Positions 32,148 to 43,998 of a DNA stretch of 64,000 bases are shown here, in pieces (position 1 is the stretch's first letter; every line of letters begins with the position of its first letter). The notes under the pieces are model-generated. The model saw only the letters and a program-made list of their open reading frames with translations, was not told where the DNA came from and made no database searches. A program made the position numbers and the translations under genes. The stretch covers positions 17,903,147 through 17,967,146 of the forward strand of contig JAJEKV010000026.1 in NCBI GenBank assembly GCA_021234155.1. Direction: 5' to 3'. Source of the stretch: Isoetes taiwanensis (Eukaryota; Streptophyta; Lycopodiopsida; Isoetales; Isoetaceae).

Positions 32148-32590
32148 ATAATGTGCAGAAAATTTATAGTAATAAGGGTAAAAGTACTAACATGATGCCA
32201 GTTATTGTCATTGATAGCTACAGATGCAGTGAGGAGTAAAGTGTAGGAGCGATCTCCTAGAGTAAAGAAGGCGGGTTTGCTAGCATCCAGGTACAAAAGC
32301 TCAAAAGTACTCGAAAAATATATGGGGAATGTAGTAACCACAGAGAAGGATCTACGGTGTGGACTGTCAAAAATATCTAACAGAAAAGCAAGTTTGTAGA
32401 GTACAGTTTCAATAATAATATTTGGTCTGACAAAACGAATTGCACAATGTGGCAAAGGAAAGGCCGCGCACTGCTACAATCTAATAAATTTTCAAAACAA
32501 ACTCAAACTCTGTCTATGCATGTAATGAAATGCAATGCAGAAAATCTATGTTTAGAGTTAGGGTTTATGAAAATCTATAGCATGTTTGCA
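32148..32590 (-). repeat. Duplicate of a LamG exon plus array tail
   Basis: 32148-32293 repeats 32596-32741 (a LamG exon piece with its GTTAGT donor: LYLDASKP, INDNNWHH). 32294-32590 repeats 18190-18489 (tail of the tandem array). The order exon piece, tail, exon piece shows a tandem duplication that predates the HUH insertion, because the insertion separates the left tail from the first exon piece. Confidence 0.8.
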
Positions 32591-32639
32591 TGTATATAAT
32601 GTGCAGAGAATTTATACTAATAAGGGTAAAAGTACTAAC

Positions 32640-33098
32640 ATGATGCCAATTATTGCCATTGATAGCTACAGATGCAGCGAGGGGTAAAGTGTAGAAGCGT
32701 TCTTCTAGAGTAAAGAAGGTGGGTTTGCCAGCATCCAGGTACAATGAGTATTGTCCATTTTAACCATCGGTGTTGCTTGAAGCTTGGCTTCTTTGCTGAA
32801 TAATGACCCCTCTAGAAGTAGCAGTTGGAGGCACTCGCACCCATGCAGAAATGGTGAAATTCGTATAGCTACTCAGAGATGGCACTGTGCCAAATGAAAG
32901 GGAGCAGCCTCCACCTCCAAAGGTAAGTGCACCATTGCCTTCATCCCAGGTTATTACCCCCTCCATGCTTCCATTTGCCCCGTTACCACACCATTCTCTT
33001 CTCATCTTCCACCAAGCCACCAAGGACTTATCCTGAGCATTTACAAGCATAAGAGACAGTAGAATCAGAAGAAAAGAGGAGGCAAATGCTGGAGACAT
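32640..33098 (-). pseudogene. Secreted LamG/concanavalin-like domain protein, 5' exon with a premature stop
   Basis: On the minus strand the frame starts MSPAFASSFLLILLSLMLVN (a clear signal peptide ending near NAQ), then SLVAWWKM, a glycine-rich loop and the LamG strands TNFTISAWVRVPP and GVIIQQRS, followed by TAA at 32760-32762. The same frame reads on as NGQYSLYLDAGKP and INGNNWHH before donor GTTAGT at 32634-32639. The NNWHH box is a hallmark of LamG-like jelly rolls. The stop therefore looks like a nonsense mutation. Further 3' exons are not seen. In-frame ATGs upstream to 33173 exist but would spoil the signal peptide. Confidence 0.6.
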
Positions 33099-33173
33099 TG
33101 CTGGAGCCCAATGATGCCCATGTTGCAGCTGCAATTTTAAATGCCTCAGTTCACATGCCATGTTATGTTGCAT

Positions 33174-35560
33174 TTGAAGACAAATACTTATTAATCACCC
33201 TACTAAAAATCACCACATTAATGATAGTACTTAACAAATATAACATGATAATATATCCATAATAACAGGAAAATGGTAAGAATAAGCTTCTTTCTCCCCC
33301 TAGCATGTTATATCAGATCAGACTCTAACTAATGCACACATATACATGACTGTCATGTGTATTGCCATGTCACCATATGACTGTCATGGTTGAATTGCCA
33401 CAGGTTGTAGTTGCACCAGGTGTAAATGGCGACGTTACAAACTCATTTTGTAAGCTTAATTATTGAGTAGCCAAAAAAAATGTAAGTTATAGTGGTCTGG
33501 CTATGACATTAGTTGTAAGTGCTCTGCGCTTTCTTTCTTTCTTTCTTTCTTCTTCTGTTTATCGCATTTTTGTTTTGAAAGATTTTGATATTTTGTTCCT
33601 TTGCAGTAACCGTTGCCATTTTCCTCAACTGGAAGTGATTCAAATAATGACATTAACGTCATAAGGTAAGACTCCATTTGCTCCTTCTTTGCTTCTTGAG
33701 GTAAAACCATGTTGACCATTGCCATCTTATTCAAATCCATCATTTTTTATTGCAACCTTCCTAAATACATGTAGCACCATAGGCATTCAAGGTATTGCAT
33801 GGGCTTTTGGTGGCATGATCTTCGTCCTGGTCTACTGCACTACTGGAATATCAGGCCTTAATAGAAGTTCCATTGCCATCTTAATCACTAAGCCTCCGTA
33901 CTTTAGGTTCTTGAATTCTAAAATTTCATTTTTATGCACGGGAGGGAGGGAGGGGGGGGGGCGTTCCTAAAGCCAGGAAGAAGGGCAAAAATTTTTGCAA
34001 CACAAACCATTAGCATCCAACATATAAAAATTAAATCCCCCAACACATAACAACTAACACATAACAACCATTGACATTAACAACCAATATATAACTACCA
34101 TTGACATTAATTAGCACAACCATTGGATCCAACACATTTAAATTAAAATCCCCCTTAAACCCCCTTTGGTTTGGGTGCATATTCACACGGGAGGTGACTC
34201 CGGGCAACGAGAGTTGTTGGATAGGCATATTCACCCCTTATTCCTTAATCTACACCGTACGTAAAGTTCCTCGTTTGTGGGGTATGCAAGTACAAAATTT
34301 GCTATACTGTATAACAAGATTCACAATTGATAGTCCGAAAACATATGCACAGGTTTCTTCGTTTTGTTAATTATCAATTGGGGTAGTGTGTTATCTACTA
34401 CAATAAAATCTAGTCTCAAATCCAAAATTTGTAATGTTAGGCATTTGTCATGTGCTTGTCGATGTGTAAGTTGTAAATATAATTTTTTCAATAAATGTAA
34501 TTTTGAGTGCCAAAACGCAAAGGCTTTAGGGAGGGCGGATATTAGCTGTGGACATGTGGAATGGATAGAATCAGGCAAGGGCATATGTGGGATATTCATA
34601 ATTGATAATGCATTGCGAAAAGGAAAAAAAAAAAAACCCCTTTTAAGCATGATTTACATCAGACCTTTAAGACCTCTAAGTCCATTTGGACATAAAAGCC
34701 TTTTAGCTGCAGTCCTGAACAAGATACAGGTGATTATCTGATCCACATTAATATACAAGAAATAGAAGATATATTCTAAAGAGTAAAAAAAACAAAACAA
34801 AGTAAAGATATAACCACAAATATAAGCTATAGGACGAGATGTAGAAAATATAGGAAGTATAGGACGAGATGGTTTTTTTAGCCTCACCACACTATTGGCT
34901 TAGAGAGAAGTAGAAAATGGATTCCATTGATTATACAAGAAAAAGGTCAAATATTTAGATGATGCATTCTAATGTTCAATTCCTGTATGCTACATACTGG
35001 AGAAACATAAAAAATATTATTATATATGCATGATCTTAAAGAAAATGGTCTAATAAATGCTTTAGATATCTCAGTGCCCATTAATACAATGAATCAATCA
35101 AAATAGCTTGAAGGGAAAGCCATCGGAACAACAAAATCTTACAGGATTCACGTCTTTACATATCAAGAACAGTTGTAAAAGTTAGAGCTCAGAATTAACA
35201 TGCCGAAAACCTAGCTTCATGATTCATTAGTTAATAAAGAAAACAACTGGATAACCAGATAAATAATCCTTTACTTGCATTACAATATGCAAAAATTCGC
35301 ATGCTTCATCATCCCATCTTTTATTATATGGCCTATACTTGAAAGAAAAAATGCATTATTTCTGGAAGAAAGCTAGTATACTTCAGAATTCATATCTACA
35401 AAATAGTCATAACTTTGGATAAAATTGAAGAGTTTGTACCTGATAGAAGTATTTAGAACTACATCTTAGTACAACAGATAATCTTAATAATTACAATTGA
35501 GACGTAGAACTCCGCAATGGAATATTCTTCAGTGTAACATCCACACCAAACTGCGAAAGA
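33174..35560. other. AT-rich intergenic, microsatellite and G-run
   Basis: No supported gene. It contains a (TTTC)n microsatellite at about 33531-33552, a G-rich run GGGAGGGAGGGAGGGGGGGG at about 33942-33961, and CATTGACATTAACAACCA-type words at 34010-34110. Confidence 0.5.
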
Positions 35561-35561
35561 A

Positions 35562-36186
35562 AAGAATAGAATAGAATAGAATAGAATAGTTTTTTTAACG
35601 TCCACGGAAACCAATAGGTCATGGGACCCATACAATGGGCCAGTACAATCATTACTACTAGGATTAAAAAACCCCTGCCTCGAAAGGTTTTCAAGGGAAA
35701 AACCTTTGCAGTAATGATGATACTAGACAAGCGGATATAATGACTACTGAGGGCTCAGTAATTGCTGACGTTTATCTAGAACCTCAAGTATGTATAATGC
35801 CAAGTCATGCATAGATGGTGCTCTGAGAAGTTGTGGAAGCGTGGAATGGAATGCTAAGGTCAAAAAATGATTCCGGACTATCTCAAAAGCAGGGCAACTC
35901 AGAAGAGTATGGCTTTCATCTTCAATAACCTGTAACTGGCAACAGGCACATAGTCTCGCTTCTCGCGGCAATTGCGGCCGCTCCCATCTACCTGTCTCAA
36001 TCCGTAGCCTGTGGGACCCCGTGCGAATTGATGCAATAGCTACAAGCTTGTTCCTGGACAATGAAGCAAGCAAATAAGCTTGAATGGGAGAAGAATGTTT
36101 GGTTACCTGAATTAACACCTAAGGCAAAAAGAGCAAGACCCCTCTCCAAGTAGATACGATATCAAAAGGGGATGCAAAGAGCAAGC
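35562..36186 (-). mobile_element. 5'-truncated LINE (non-LTR retrotransposon) 3' end
   Basis: The minus-strand open frame (36118 to 35744) carries the C-terminal zinc-binding signature of plant LINE reverse-transcriptase proteins: HRLRIETGRWERP, then CACCQLQVIEDESHTLLSCP (a CCHC cluster). A stop near 36117 separates it from an upstream segment (FDIVSTWRG) that still resembles the preceding part of such proteins. The element ends with oligo-A-like TTAAAAAAA and then a (TATTC)n tail (plus strand GAATA repeats, about 35562-35590), a typical LINE 3' end. The sequence at 36121-36183 is shared with the 460-bp units at 50.5-51.5 kb. Confidence 0.8.
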
Positions 36187-36523
36187 TAGGCTTGCCTTGG
36201 TATTGGAGTAATGCGGGAGAAAATCTTATTGCAGCCATTAATCTCACTTCCATAACTTATCCTACGTGTGGTCCATGCAAAGAATCTGCCCATCCTCCAA
36301 AAGTTTTGTTCCAATGGTTTTTGCAATCTGCAATTCAGCAGATCCTGTGCCACGAAACATTATCTGACTGCTATGCTACACTAGCAAATCATTCCCAGTG
36401 CATAAATTACTCTTAAGAAAACAGCCACCATGTATACCCTGAACACAATATGCATGCGGAAAACTGGACAAAAAACATGCTTCTAGTGCTTTTTTTTTTT
36501 CTAGTGCTTCATTCAAAACTTAC

Positions 36524-36840
36524 AGCTTCCGGAGATCCAGCAAACGTGTCACAGATGTAGGAAATGGCCCAACCCTTGTGTTAACTCCCTGTAAAAGAAG
36601 ACAGTGGACATGAAAAAGAAGATCCTCAAGTTTTAAAACAGATCTTCAAGACAGCAATGTGGCTTCTGTATTTTCTACCTTGGTGTGTTGCTGACCTAAT
36701 GATGCCGCCCAGCTGAAGAGCTCCACAGCTCCGGTGATAATCTGAACCAACGCAAAGCCGGAGGCGCCAAACCGAGATTCGTAAGAAGAGAGCTGGTCCA
36801 AATTTCGTAGAAAGAAAGGGTTTTGAAAATTCGTCGTCAT
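36524..36840 (-). CDS. First two exons of an unrecognised gene
   Basis: Minus-strand exon 1 (36840-36679) starts at ATG with MTTNFQNPFFLRNLDQLSSY, contains GFALVQIITGAVELFSWAA (a hydrophobic helix) and ends QQHTK before GTAGAA. Exon 2 (36588-36524) follows TTTTACAG, encodes GVNTRVGPFPTSVTRLLDLR and ends before the consensus donor GTAAGT. Phases agree (exon 1 phase 0). Later exons were not found; a 26-nt candidate at 36463-36438 is unproven. The pattern weakly recalls the N-terminal region of PEX11-type peroxisome proteins, but I do not assign it. Confidence 0.5.
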
Positions 36841-38600
36841 TCAATAGCGTCGGCTCCGGCAACTTCGAAATAAGAATTTAATACTGGCAACCAAGATGCC
36901 GGGAGGGGGAATGCATGCGGGAAGGGAACGCCGCATGCGTCTGCACTGCGGCATTCCAGGCACATTTCCCAACACCTTACCAAAATATACTCGAATTCCA
37001 CCTCTGTAAGAAAATATAAATGACCAAAATCCATATACTTATATATGACAATTCTTAATATATAACTTTCGAACACCATACCCTCTAGAATAGCCATTGC
37101 TACAGACAAAAATTGATGGCAATAAAATGCACCTGCTTTGATTATGGCAACATTGTTCTTGAATGTTAATGCAATTAGAATTCTATGCAGCTTTAAATTA
37201 AACTCATACCAAGTTAGAAGTTACTTTTATATGCTTAGTAATAGAAGTGAAAAATCCCAATCAAGTACAACAAAAACAATAGAAAGTCGTATCTATTCAA
37301 ATCGTTAATGAATGTATACAGCTGGTATGTATGTGGCAACATCATGCCTCACTGTATCATCAACGCTCGCTGCTGCAATATAGCTACTTCAAGCCATCGT
37401 TGAAAATTGCTTGAACAACAGGGATCAAAATTGGCATACATTTTTAGAATTGCTTGCTATTTATGGATGGGTTTGAAGATGCTTTTATAATTTGCCTGAA
37501 CTTTGCAATCAATGGGTGCAAAGCAAACCCTAATAGTAGATTCAATGATGATTGATGGCAATGAACATAATGAAGCATCTACTAAAATTAGCATTTCATT
37601 ATTTTGAGCAAGAAGGATTTCAAACCTCTGCAATATGATCTTCTTAAATGATGACCTTTGCAATGGTTCAATCTCAAATTATGTTATAACTTCATAGTGG
37701 CGTGGGGCAGCTCATGATAGTCAACTCAATTCCACTCTTCAAATCTACAAAGATTTGAAACTGATATTCTAATAGAAATTTGTAACATCCACTGGCATTC
37801 ATACAACTTTCAATGCCACTGCATAGCTAGAGGGCTCTTGAATTGGGTTCAAGAGGCTCCACCATGTCCTGCAAAAAGTGACTCCAAGTGGCAGCAAGAT
37901 ACTTTTGTTCAAGAAACCCTTTTGGTCTATTTTATGATGACATGCATACGTGAGAGCCTTGAAAATGAAGAACAAAATAACTCTACAGAGAGAAATATTT
38001 ACGTGATCCTTGCACTGCGCATCAGACCATTTTAAAGGACTCAACAACTTCAAAAGCATTGCTTCATAAACCTTGTAGATCTGTCAAAGCACTTGCAGCA
38101 TTTTATCAGTATCAGTATTTGGAACAATGGGTTAACTGGATAACTAAGCAAGCTGTAAAATGTTGAGATTAATTTTAAGATGAAACAAATTATAAGCACC
38201 TGCATGAATTACCTACAATAAAGAATGGAACAACGATTTAACCAACTGCATAAAACAAAATGAGAGCAGATCTAACCAAGAACAGAAATATACACAAAAA
38301 ATACAAATCGCAATAAATACAAATCTGGAACTCCAAAGGAATGAAGGCTCGAAGTGGATTGAAAAATCAGGAGCAATATTTTAAATGATGAATACTGCCA
38401 AGGCAGATGTTAGAAGGGCCAGTTATGAAGCTGGATTAATGTGGGCAATGTAGAAAAATTTCACTACACAATTTCGTGATCACATTGCAAAGCATATATC
38501 CTTTGGGCATATGGAGAAAATACAATAGGATTACATTGATACTCCAATAAATATTGTAGGTACTAAGCAGAGTTTCATTAAAGTTGGAATTCTGAAGACA
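36841..38600. other. Intergenic, one weak minus-strand exon candidate
   Basis: AT-rich. A minus-strand open piece at 37799-38059 begins MLLKLLSPLKWSDAQCK, which reads like protein, but no splice partners or family were recognised. Confidence 0.3.
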
Positions 38601-38619
38601 AGTTGGAATAATTTTTATA

Positions 38620-38930
38620 TAGTATACCTTGGAGGGTTATGTATACCTCAATACTTATAGTATGGTTATGTGTATTACAAAAGGTTATGTATACCTGTTG
38701 CATACTATGGTTATGTGTATTACAAAAGGTTATGTATACCTGATAACAATAAGATTACAATAAGATAACAATAAGAGTACAACCAGATTACAATAAGATA
38801 ACAAGTACTATTATTTTACTATTACTTATATTACGGTTATGTGTATTACAAAAGGTTATGTGTACCTGTTGTATACTAACACAACCAGATTACAATAAGA
38901 TAACAAGTAATATTATTCTTCTACTATTAC
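38620..38930. repeat. Direct repeats of GGTTATGTGTATTACAAAAG
   Basis: GGTTATGTGTATTACAAAAG with GGTTATGTATACCTG occurs about three to five times, interleaved with ACAATAAGATAACAAGTA-type words. It is low-complexity repeat DNA with no coding content. Confidence 0.7.
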
Positions 38931-39253
38931 TCTGAATGATCAGAACTAGCAGAAGGCGCTCCAGAGATCCTTTCGATCATGAACATTTGATACTCCCTAT
39001 TCCACAGGAGATGGATGATAACATCGACGGGATCAGGATAATGGCGAGGATTGAGAGCAACAGTGGTGAGCCAGTCTTCAAGCGGTATATCTCGCTCGCG
39101 GCACCGCTTGAAGTCCTCATGATTCATCTTGCAAGTGATAGAATCACGTTCAAGACGAGAATAAGTCATAGCTAGGCGGAGGCCAATGTTTCTGCACTCG
39201 GCAATTTGATGTATATTTATACCCACCAAAATTATTGATGGTATACCCACCAA
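38927..39253 (-). CDS. Unrecognised 108-codon ORF
   Basis: The minus-strand frame has a balanced composition (for example NIGLRLAMTYSRLERDSITC, then DIPLEDWLTTVALNPRHYPD), unlike shadow frames. It lies downstream of the DUF7869 transposon gene in the same orientation, so it could be a 3' exon or a second gene of that element. No family recognised. The upstream part (about 39200-39253) runs into TATACCCACCAAAATTATTGATG direct repeats (39218-39320). Confidence 0.35.
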   Translation of the reverse strand: MVGIPSIILVGINIHQIAECRNIGLRLAMTYSRLERDSITCKMNHEDFKRCRERDIPLEDWLTTVALNPRHYPDPVDVIIHLLWNREYQMFMIERISGAPSASSDHSE

Positions 39254-39349
39254 AATTATTGATGGTATATACTCACCAAAATTATTGATAGTATATACAT
39301 AGAAATTATTGGATCATATACATGTATGGTTTTCATTATAAAGGCAATG

Positions 39350-40300
39350 AACACCAATAATTTACATCAATAATTTTACTTCACTATAAAAGCGACTCCA
39401 TCCGTTGGTAGAGCTCATTCATCTCCCATGGCTTCCTTGCGATCGTCCGAGAACATCCAATCCTTCGGGTGCTACCTTAGCTATAATGATGCGTGTGAAT
39501 GCTACGAGAAATGGTATCAAACTTGATCCATGGCTGCGGTCCAAAAGATGGTCCTGCGAGTGCTTGCGGGGAAGCTCACTTTCGTGTTAAGGTCCACCTT
39601 TATTGGCTTCTGATCGAGGGAGATCTTTGAGCTGAATAGCATCCGTGCTTTGATGTTGATGATGAGTGAATCAGATCACGCTAAGGATATAATAATGACA
39701 TGAGTACCTATGAACTATGCAAGTTGTCTTTTATTTTCAATCACACCTATATTAGTCAAAGCAATGACGAGTGAATCATCTATGATATGTATACATTAAG
39801 GATATAATAATATAAGCACTTATGATTTGTGTATCATTGGGATATATATAATATAAGCATAGTGAATATTAGTTGATGTATAGAATCTGAAAGTACATGA
39901 TAGAATCATTTTGCATGCAGTACATGATACTTGTATACGGCTCAATGATGGCGCCACTGATCCACCCCAATAATTCACATCAATAATTTTACTTCACTAT
40001 AAAAACAGCTCCATTGGGGCTAGAGGTCATTCGTCTCCCATGGATTATTTTCCTTCTTCTATTCACCACATCGAGGCGATCAAGTGCTTTCGATGAGCCA
40101 CTCTGATCTTGTTGGTTGCCTAGATAGGCATCTTCTTCTTGATCCCTACTGCGAAGAAAAGCTTTGGGGCTGAGATTCATTGCCTCAGCGTCAATTAGTG
40201 TTATGATCCATCTGATATGGCTTCACGGCGCATGAGCTATGAGATATCGGGGATCACTACTACAGATCCTGAAGATGATTGAATCACCTGTTCAACATAT
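39350..40300 (+). repeat. Two tandem promoter-like modules (TATA box to ATG)
   Basis: CAATAATTTACATCAATAAT then TTTACTTCACTATAAAAGCG..CATTCATCTCCCATGG (about 39352-39429) is repeated as CAATAATTCACATCAATAAT..CACTATAAAAACAG..CATTCGTCTCCCATGG (about 39968-40042), 613-616 bp apart. In both, a TATAAAA box lies about 40-45 bp before an ATG in the same context. The first ATG opens a frame of 32 residues (MASLRSSENIQSFGCYLSYN, then a stop after 12 more), the second one of 18. Downstream sequences differ more. Possibly the 5' ends of two related short genes, or LTR-like promoter duplications. Confidence 0.55.
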
Positions 40301-40439
40301 AAGCACTTCTGACCATCTTATCTATGAATCATGTATGCATTTATATATTAAAGATGTAAGCAGTTATATATGATCACAAATATAGTAATGTTATGTATTA
40401 AGATGAAAGATATGTATTACAAGTACAAGATCTCATGTA

Positions 40440-43400
40440 TTAAGATGAACAATGTGCTATGTCTTTCCACATGTCTATAATATATTTCGGAATTTGGACT
40501 GTTTTCGGCCTCTTGCCATTGGCATCCCAGGCATAATGAATAGCATCTAAATTTTCATACCTTGAAGGATCGGAAGGATTAGGCCGCCAACGCTTAGTCA
40601 AGCAGTCTTTGTAGTCCCCTCCAGTAGGCTTCCACCACGATACAAAAATATGGCCAAAATATGTAGATTCTGGATCAAGAACAGCATTCTCCTCTGCATA
40701 TCCTAACCAAGTGGCAGTGTTATCATCTCCAGGTCTGACTAGAACAAACATACCCTTTGTCACATGTGCGTGAGGATCAAACTCTTCAAGAGGCAACACC
40801 GGGCTGGCCATCGGCCAGGCCACAATAAGATGGTAAAGGTCGTGTGACCAAAGGCGGAATCGTCGACCTCTGGAACAAATCTTTGTTTGTTCTAGAGGAG
40901 CTTTGTCTTGTTTGTGGCCAAAATGCATCATTTTGAGGGCGTCTGAAGCAACATCCTCCAAAGAGATAAAGTCTGGCTCCAATACTCAACACTTGCCGTG
41001 TATTGCCTTGCAAACAAGCTACTTTCTTGATTCTTACATATGTCCTTCCATAGGGAGATGTATTTGTTGATGCTATCCTTCAACCCTGGAAGATCTTTCA
41101 ATGTTGGTCTAGGAGGAATATTTTGTGGCACACCACTTGGTATCATTGGCTGACCATGTTCATCCTCTTTCCACATTCTAACTCACGGAGAATCTCTTTG
41201 GAAGCCACTCTTTATGTGTAGGGCGCATTTTGTATTGCATAACAGGCCAATCTCACCGCCATCTTAAATTTGAAGAGCAATGGTTCAGTATGCCCAACCG
41301 GCGTTGGCCCTTATCAGGGATGAATCCCTTCACAAAAATCCTTCCAATTTGGAACTTCATCAATAAAGTATGGAATTGGGGATTTTGCATTGCATTTACT
41401 AAACAAGTAAAGTAGCTCTCGTAGTGTCAAAGCATCACCCCGAACTCATCAAGGTTGAAAAATTTCCAAATAAAGCATCAATATCATCATGGGTGTGGCC
41501 GACCATCATAAAGCCCACTTGGATCTCATCAAAGACCTTAAGCCAAGTCAAATAAGATAAGTATGAAAAAGACATACCTATTTTTTGTTTTGCCCTGCTT
41601 TGCATTATCAAGTTGCAAATAGAGATTTAGGGAAGAGGGTTGAACACCTCGGGATTCGTTTGTAGTTGAAGTATTTGGCAATACTTCTCCCATGGAAGCA
41701 AGTTTGTTCTTCAAAGGATTGATGTCCTTATTTGCTTGCATCCATTTGCAATCTGTGAGCTTACTTCCACATAAGTCACCTATCTTGTCCTCTTGCACCA
41801 ATTCCAAGTTATGCAATATTCTAGAAAGTGAACCAATGTGGAAGTTTGAATCATCTTTCCATAAATCAAGTGAAAAATGACCATAGGCACGACCACCATG
41901 CCCATGAGTCAAAGCTCTGTCAAACCGCTCTTCAAGCGATCACCTCTCCATACTGATTTTGCTAGATGATGACTTCTAGGCACTAAAGTCTTAACACGAT
42001 CCATCTTATCATGTATTATACATAGATGATTTTTAGGAGAGACATTTGTGACAATGCTCTCCAATGCCAATATTGACTTACGCAAGAGCGTTGCTCTAGC
42101 ATATGAGCCCGACGTTGAATTGCAAGATTTAGTCTCTCTCTTGTATCTTTTGTTTTTCCAGCTTTTTGCTTAATTACCAATGCCTTGAGATGTTGCATTT
42201 AGAGAAGGTCAGTTTTTTTGCAATGCTAACATCACGGAAATTCCCTTTTCCATATACTATAAAAGAGTTCAAGGCTACGCTTGTTCTGTAAGCTCTTCAA
42301 CGACCGCTCCAACTTCTTTATGTATAAGCTTCTTATTAAGAATGGAAGGAAGCTTAGCGTACATTTTTTCTCTTACATCATCTCTACCTCTTTTTTTTGC
42401 TCCTATGGGGAATACTTTCGGCATTCTCTGAATGAATGAATCTAGCACACATTAGGTGGCCGGTGTAGTGGATCTCGGGCTTCTTAGAGCCAGATTACCA
42501 TGTTGACTACCTTTGCACCTGCTTCAAATCTGTTTCTCCAATTGTAAAATGTTGATCGACTGATACCTAAAGCCATCGCCACCCGGCCGCATGAAATTCC
42601 ATCCCCTTGAGCACTATCCCGTCCTCTCCTTCTCTGTGTAAGTCACACTCAAAGACGTCAAAAAAAATACGTAACCCTTGCATTGTATGGTTGAGATAAA
42701 AATTCTTTTCTTAATTCACATACTTGATGCTTGGTAAGTTTCTTGTTGCAAGTATTTTTGCGTGACTTGTCTTCATGAACTTATTGATTGAAGTTGTGGA
42801 GCATAGCCTTTCCTCTTTGCTCTTTCCCTTGGGTTGTCTTGGAATCCTATGTGTGTAAGTATACTTCCTTTTTTCGTTTGAATTGAGCACAATGTTGTCC
42901 TCAAAAGATTCTATTTCCATATCCTCATTTTCTTTAGCTTCTCGAGCTTGCGGATGTTGTGAGCGGTCCTTCCATCCTGCTAACATCACACATCGCTATT
43001 TTCCCATTGTACAAGGTAATTTTTTCGCTGGCCTTTACGCACAAGCATGACATTTGAGATCCTCTGTAATTAGTGCGGGGAAGGATCTTTCCCACCTGAG
43101 CCCCACCTTTGAGTCTCCTAAAATTCGCCGTCCAAAGCATCCACGGGATCATCGAAGACAATTATGGCCTCTGCATATTTACCCGGTCACATGCATGAAG
43201 AATGTGGCAATGCTTATCCAAGAGATCAGTTCTTGAGAAACTAGGTGGTGGTTCATCATCATCTGATGCTATCCTGCGAGGAAAACGTGTACCTAGATCC
43301 ACTGTAGGATCAATTTCTTCATCTGCATCTGACATTGCCTCTACAGATTCTACAATCGAGGTCAGTGATGGAGTAGCTAAATCAATGGCATGATATCTTA

Positions 43401-43998
43401 TATCTTGCCGAGGCCATTCGATAAACGTGCCTGCAACCCCCTCTTCAATGTTGTCAGCGCCATCACATGGAATCGGAAGGATGTGGGTAGGCACCACAGC
43501 CTCGGTAACTTGCACTGCTACGTTGAGTGCGTCAACATTCTTCCCATGGATGCAAGTTCTATTCACCAAGACACCCTTACCAACCACAGTATTATTACTG
43601 ACAAGGTTCACCATATTCTCTGTGCTGCTTACTGTTTGAAGGAGCGGAGCAGTCGACACTGAGTCTGATGATGTTGTGGAGGGACTACTAGGCAAGTTCG
43701 GGGTTTCAGTATCAGACGTTTCCGATGAGTAAGTTGGGGCTCCTTCACAGTATTTCACTTGATTTCGAGGCCATTCGATAAATGTCCCCACGGCTTCAGC
43801 AATGTTATCTGCTCCCTCACACGGAATGGGAAGCACATGGGTGGGCACTATGGCTTCAGTGACCTCCACGACCACATTGCACCATGGAATGTTCCTGCCA
43901 TGCAGATGGCCTCTATGCAATTCATGTCCCCTGGCAACTACCACATCCCCATCGACAAGGTTCAGCGAGGGGCCTTTTCTGTGAGAATCAATACACAT
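40440..43998 (-). CDS. Transposon protein with tandem DUF8039, HTH and DUF7869 core
   Basis: Read from 43998 downward on the minus strand. Two DUF8039 repeats: VVVARGHELHRGHLHG..LPIPCEGADNIAEAVGTFIEWP, and a second copy with VVGKGVLVNRTCIHG..THILPIPCDGADNIEEG..GTFIEWP (43998-43290). A basic linker follows (42711-42989). A helix-turn-helix at about 42520-42640 reads RVAMALGISRSTFYNWRNRF. The DUF7869 core includes HLCIIHDKMDRVKT (about 42020), YGHFSLDLW (about 41870), LYLQLDNAKQGKTKNRY (about 41590) and VGFMMVGHTHDDIDALFGNF (about 41470), the GHTHxDID signature of this transposase-like family. The C-terminus (41164-40440) ends in FVLVRPGDDNTATWLGYAEE..GHIFVSWWKP..IHYAWDANGK. Stops and frame changes between pieces mean that introns or mutations intervene. 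Termini were not found. Confidence 0.72.

Noticed and set aside
36192-36416. Plus-strand 74-codon ORF
   Set aside because: No homologous feature recognised; it overlaps the region between the LINE end and the exon pair on the minus strand, so no support beyond open length.
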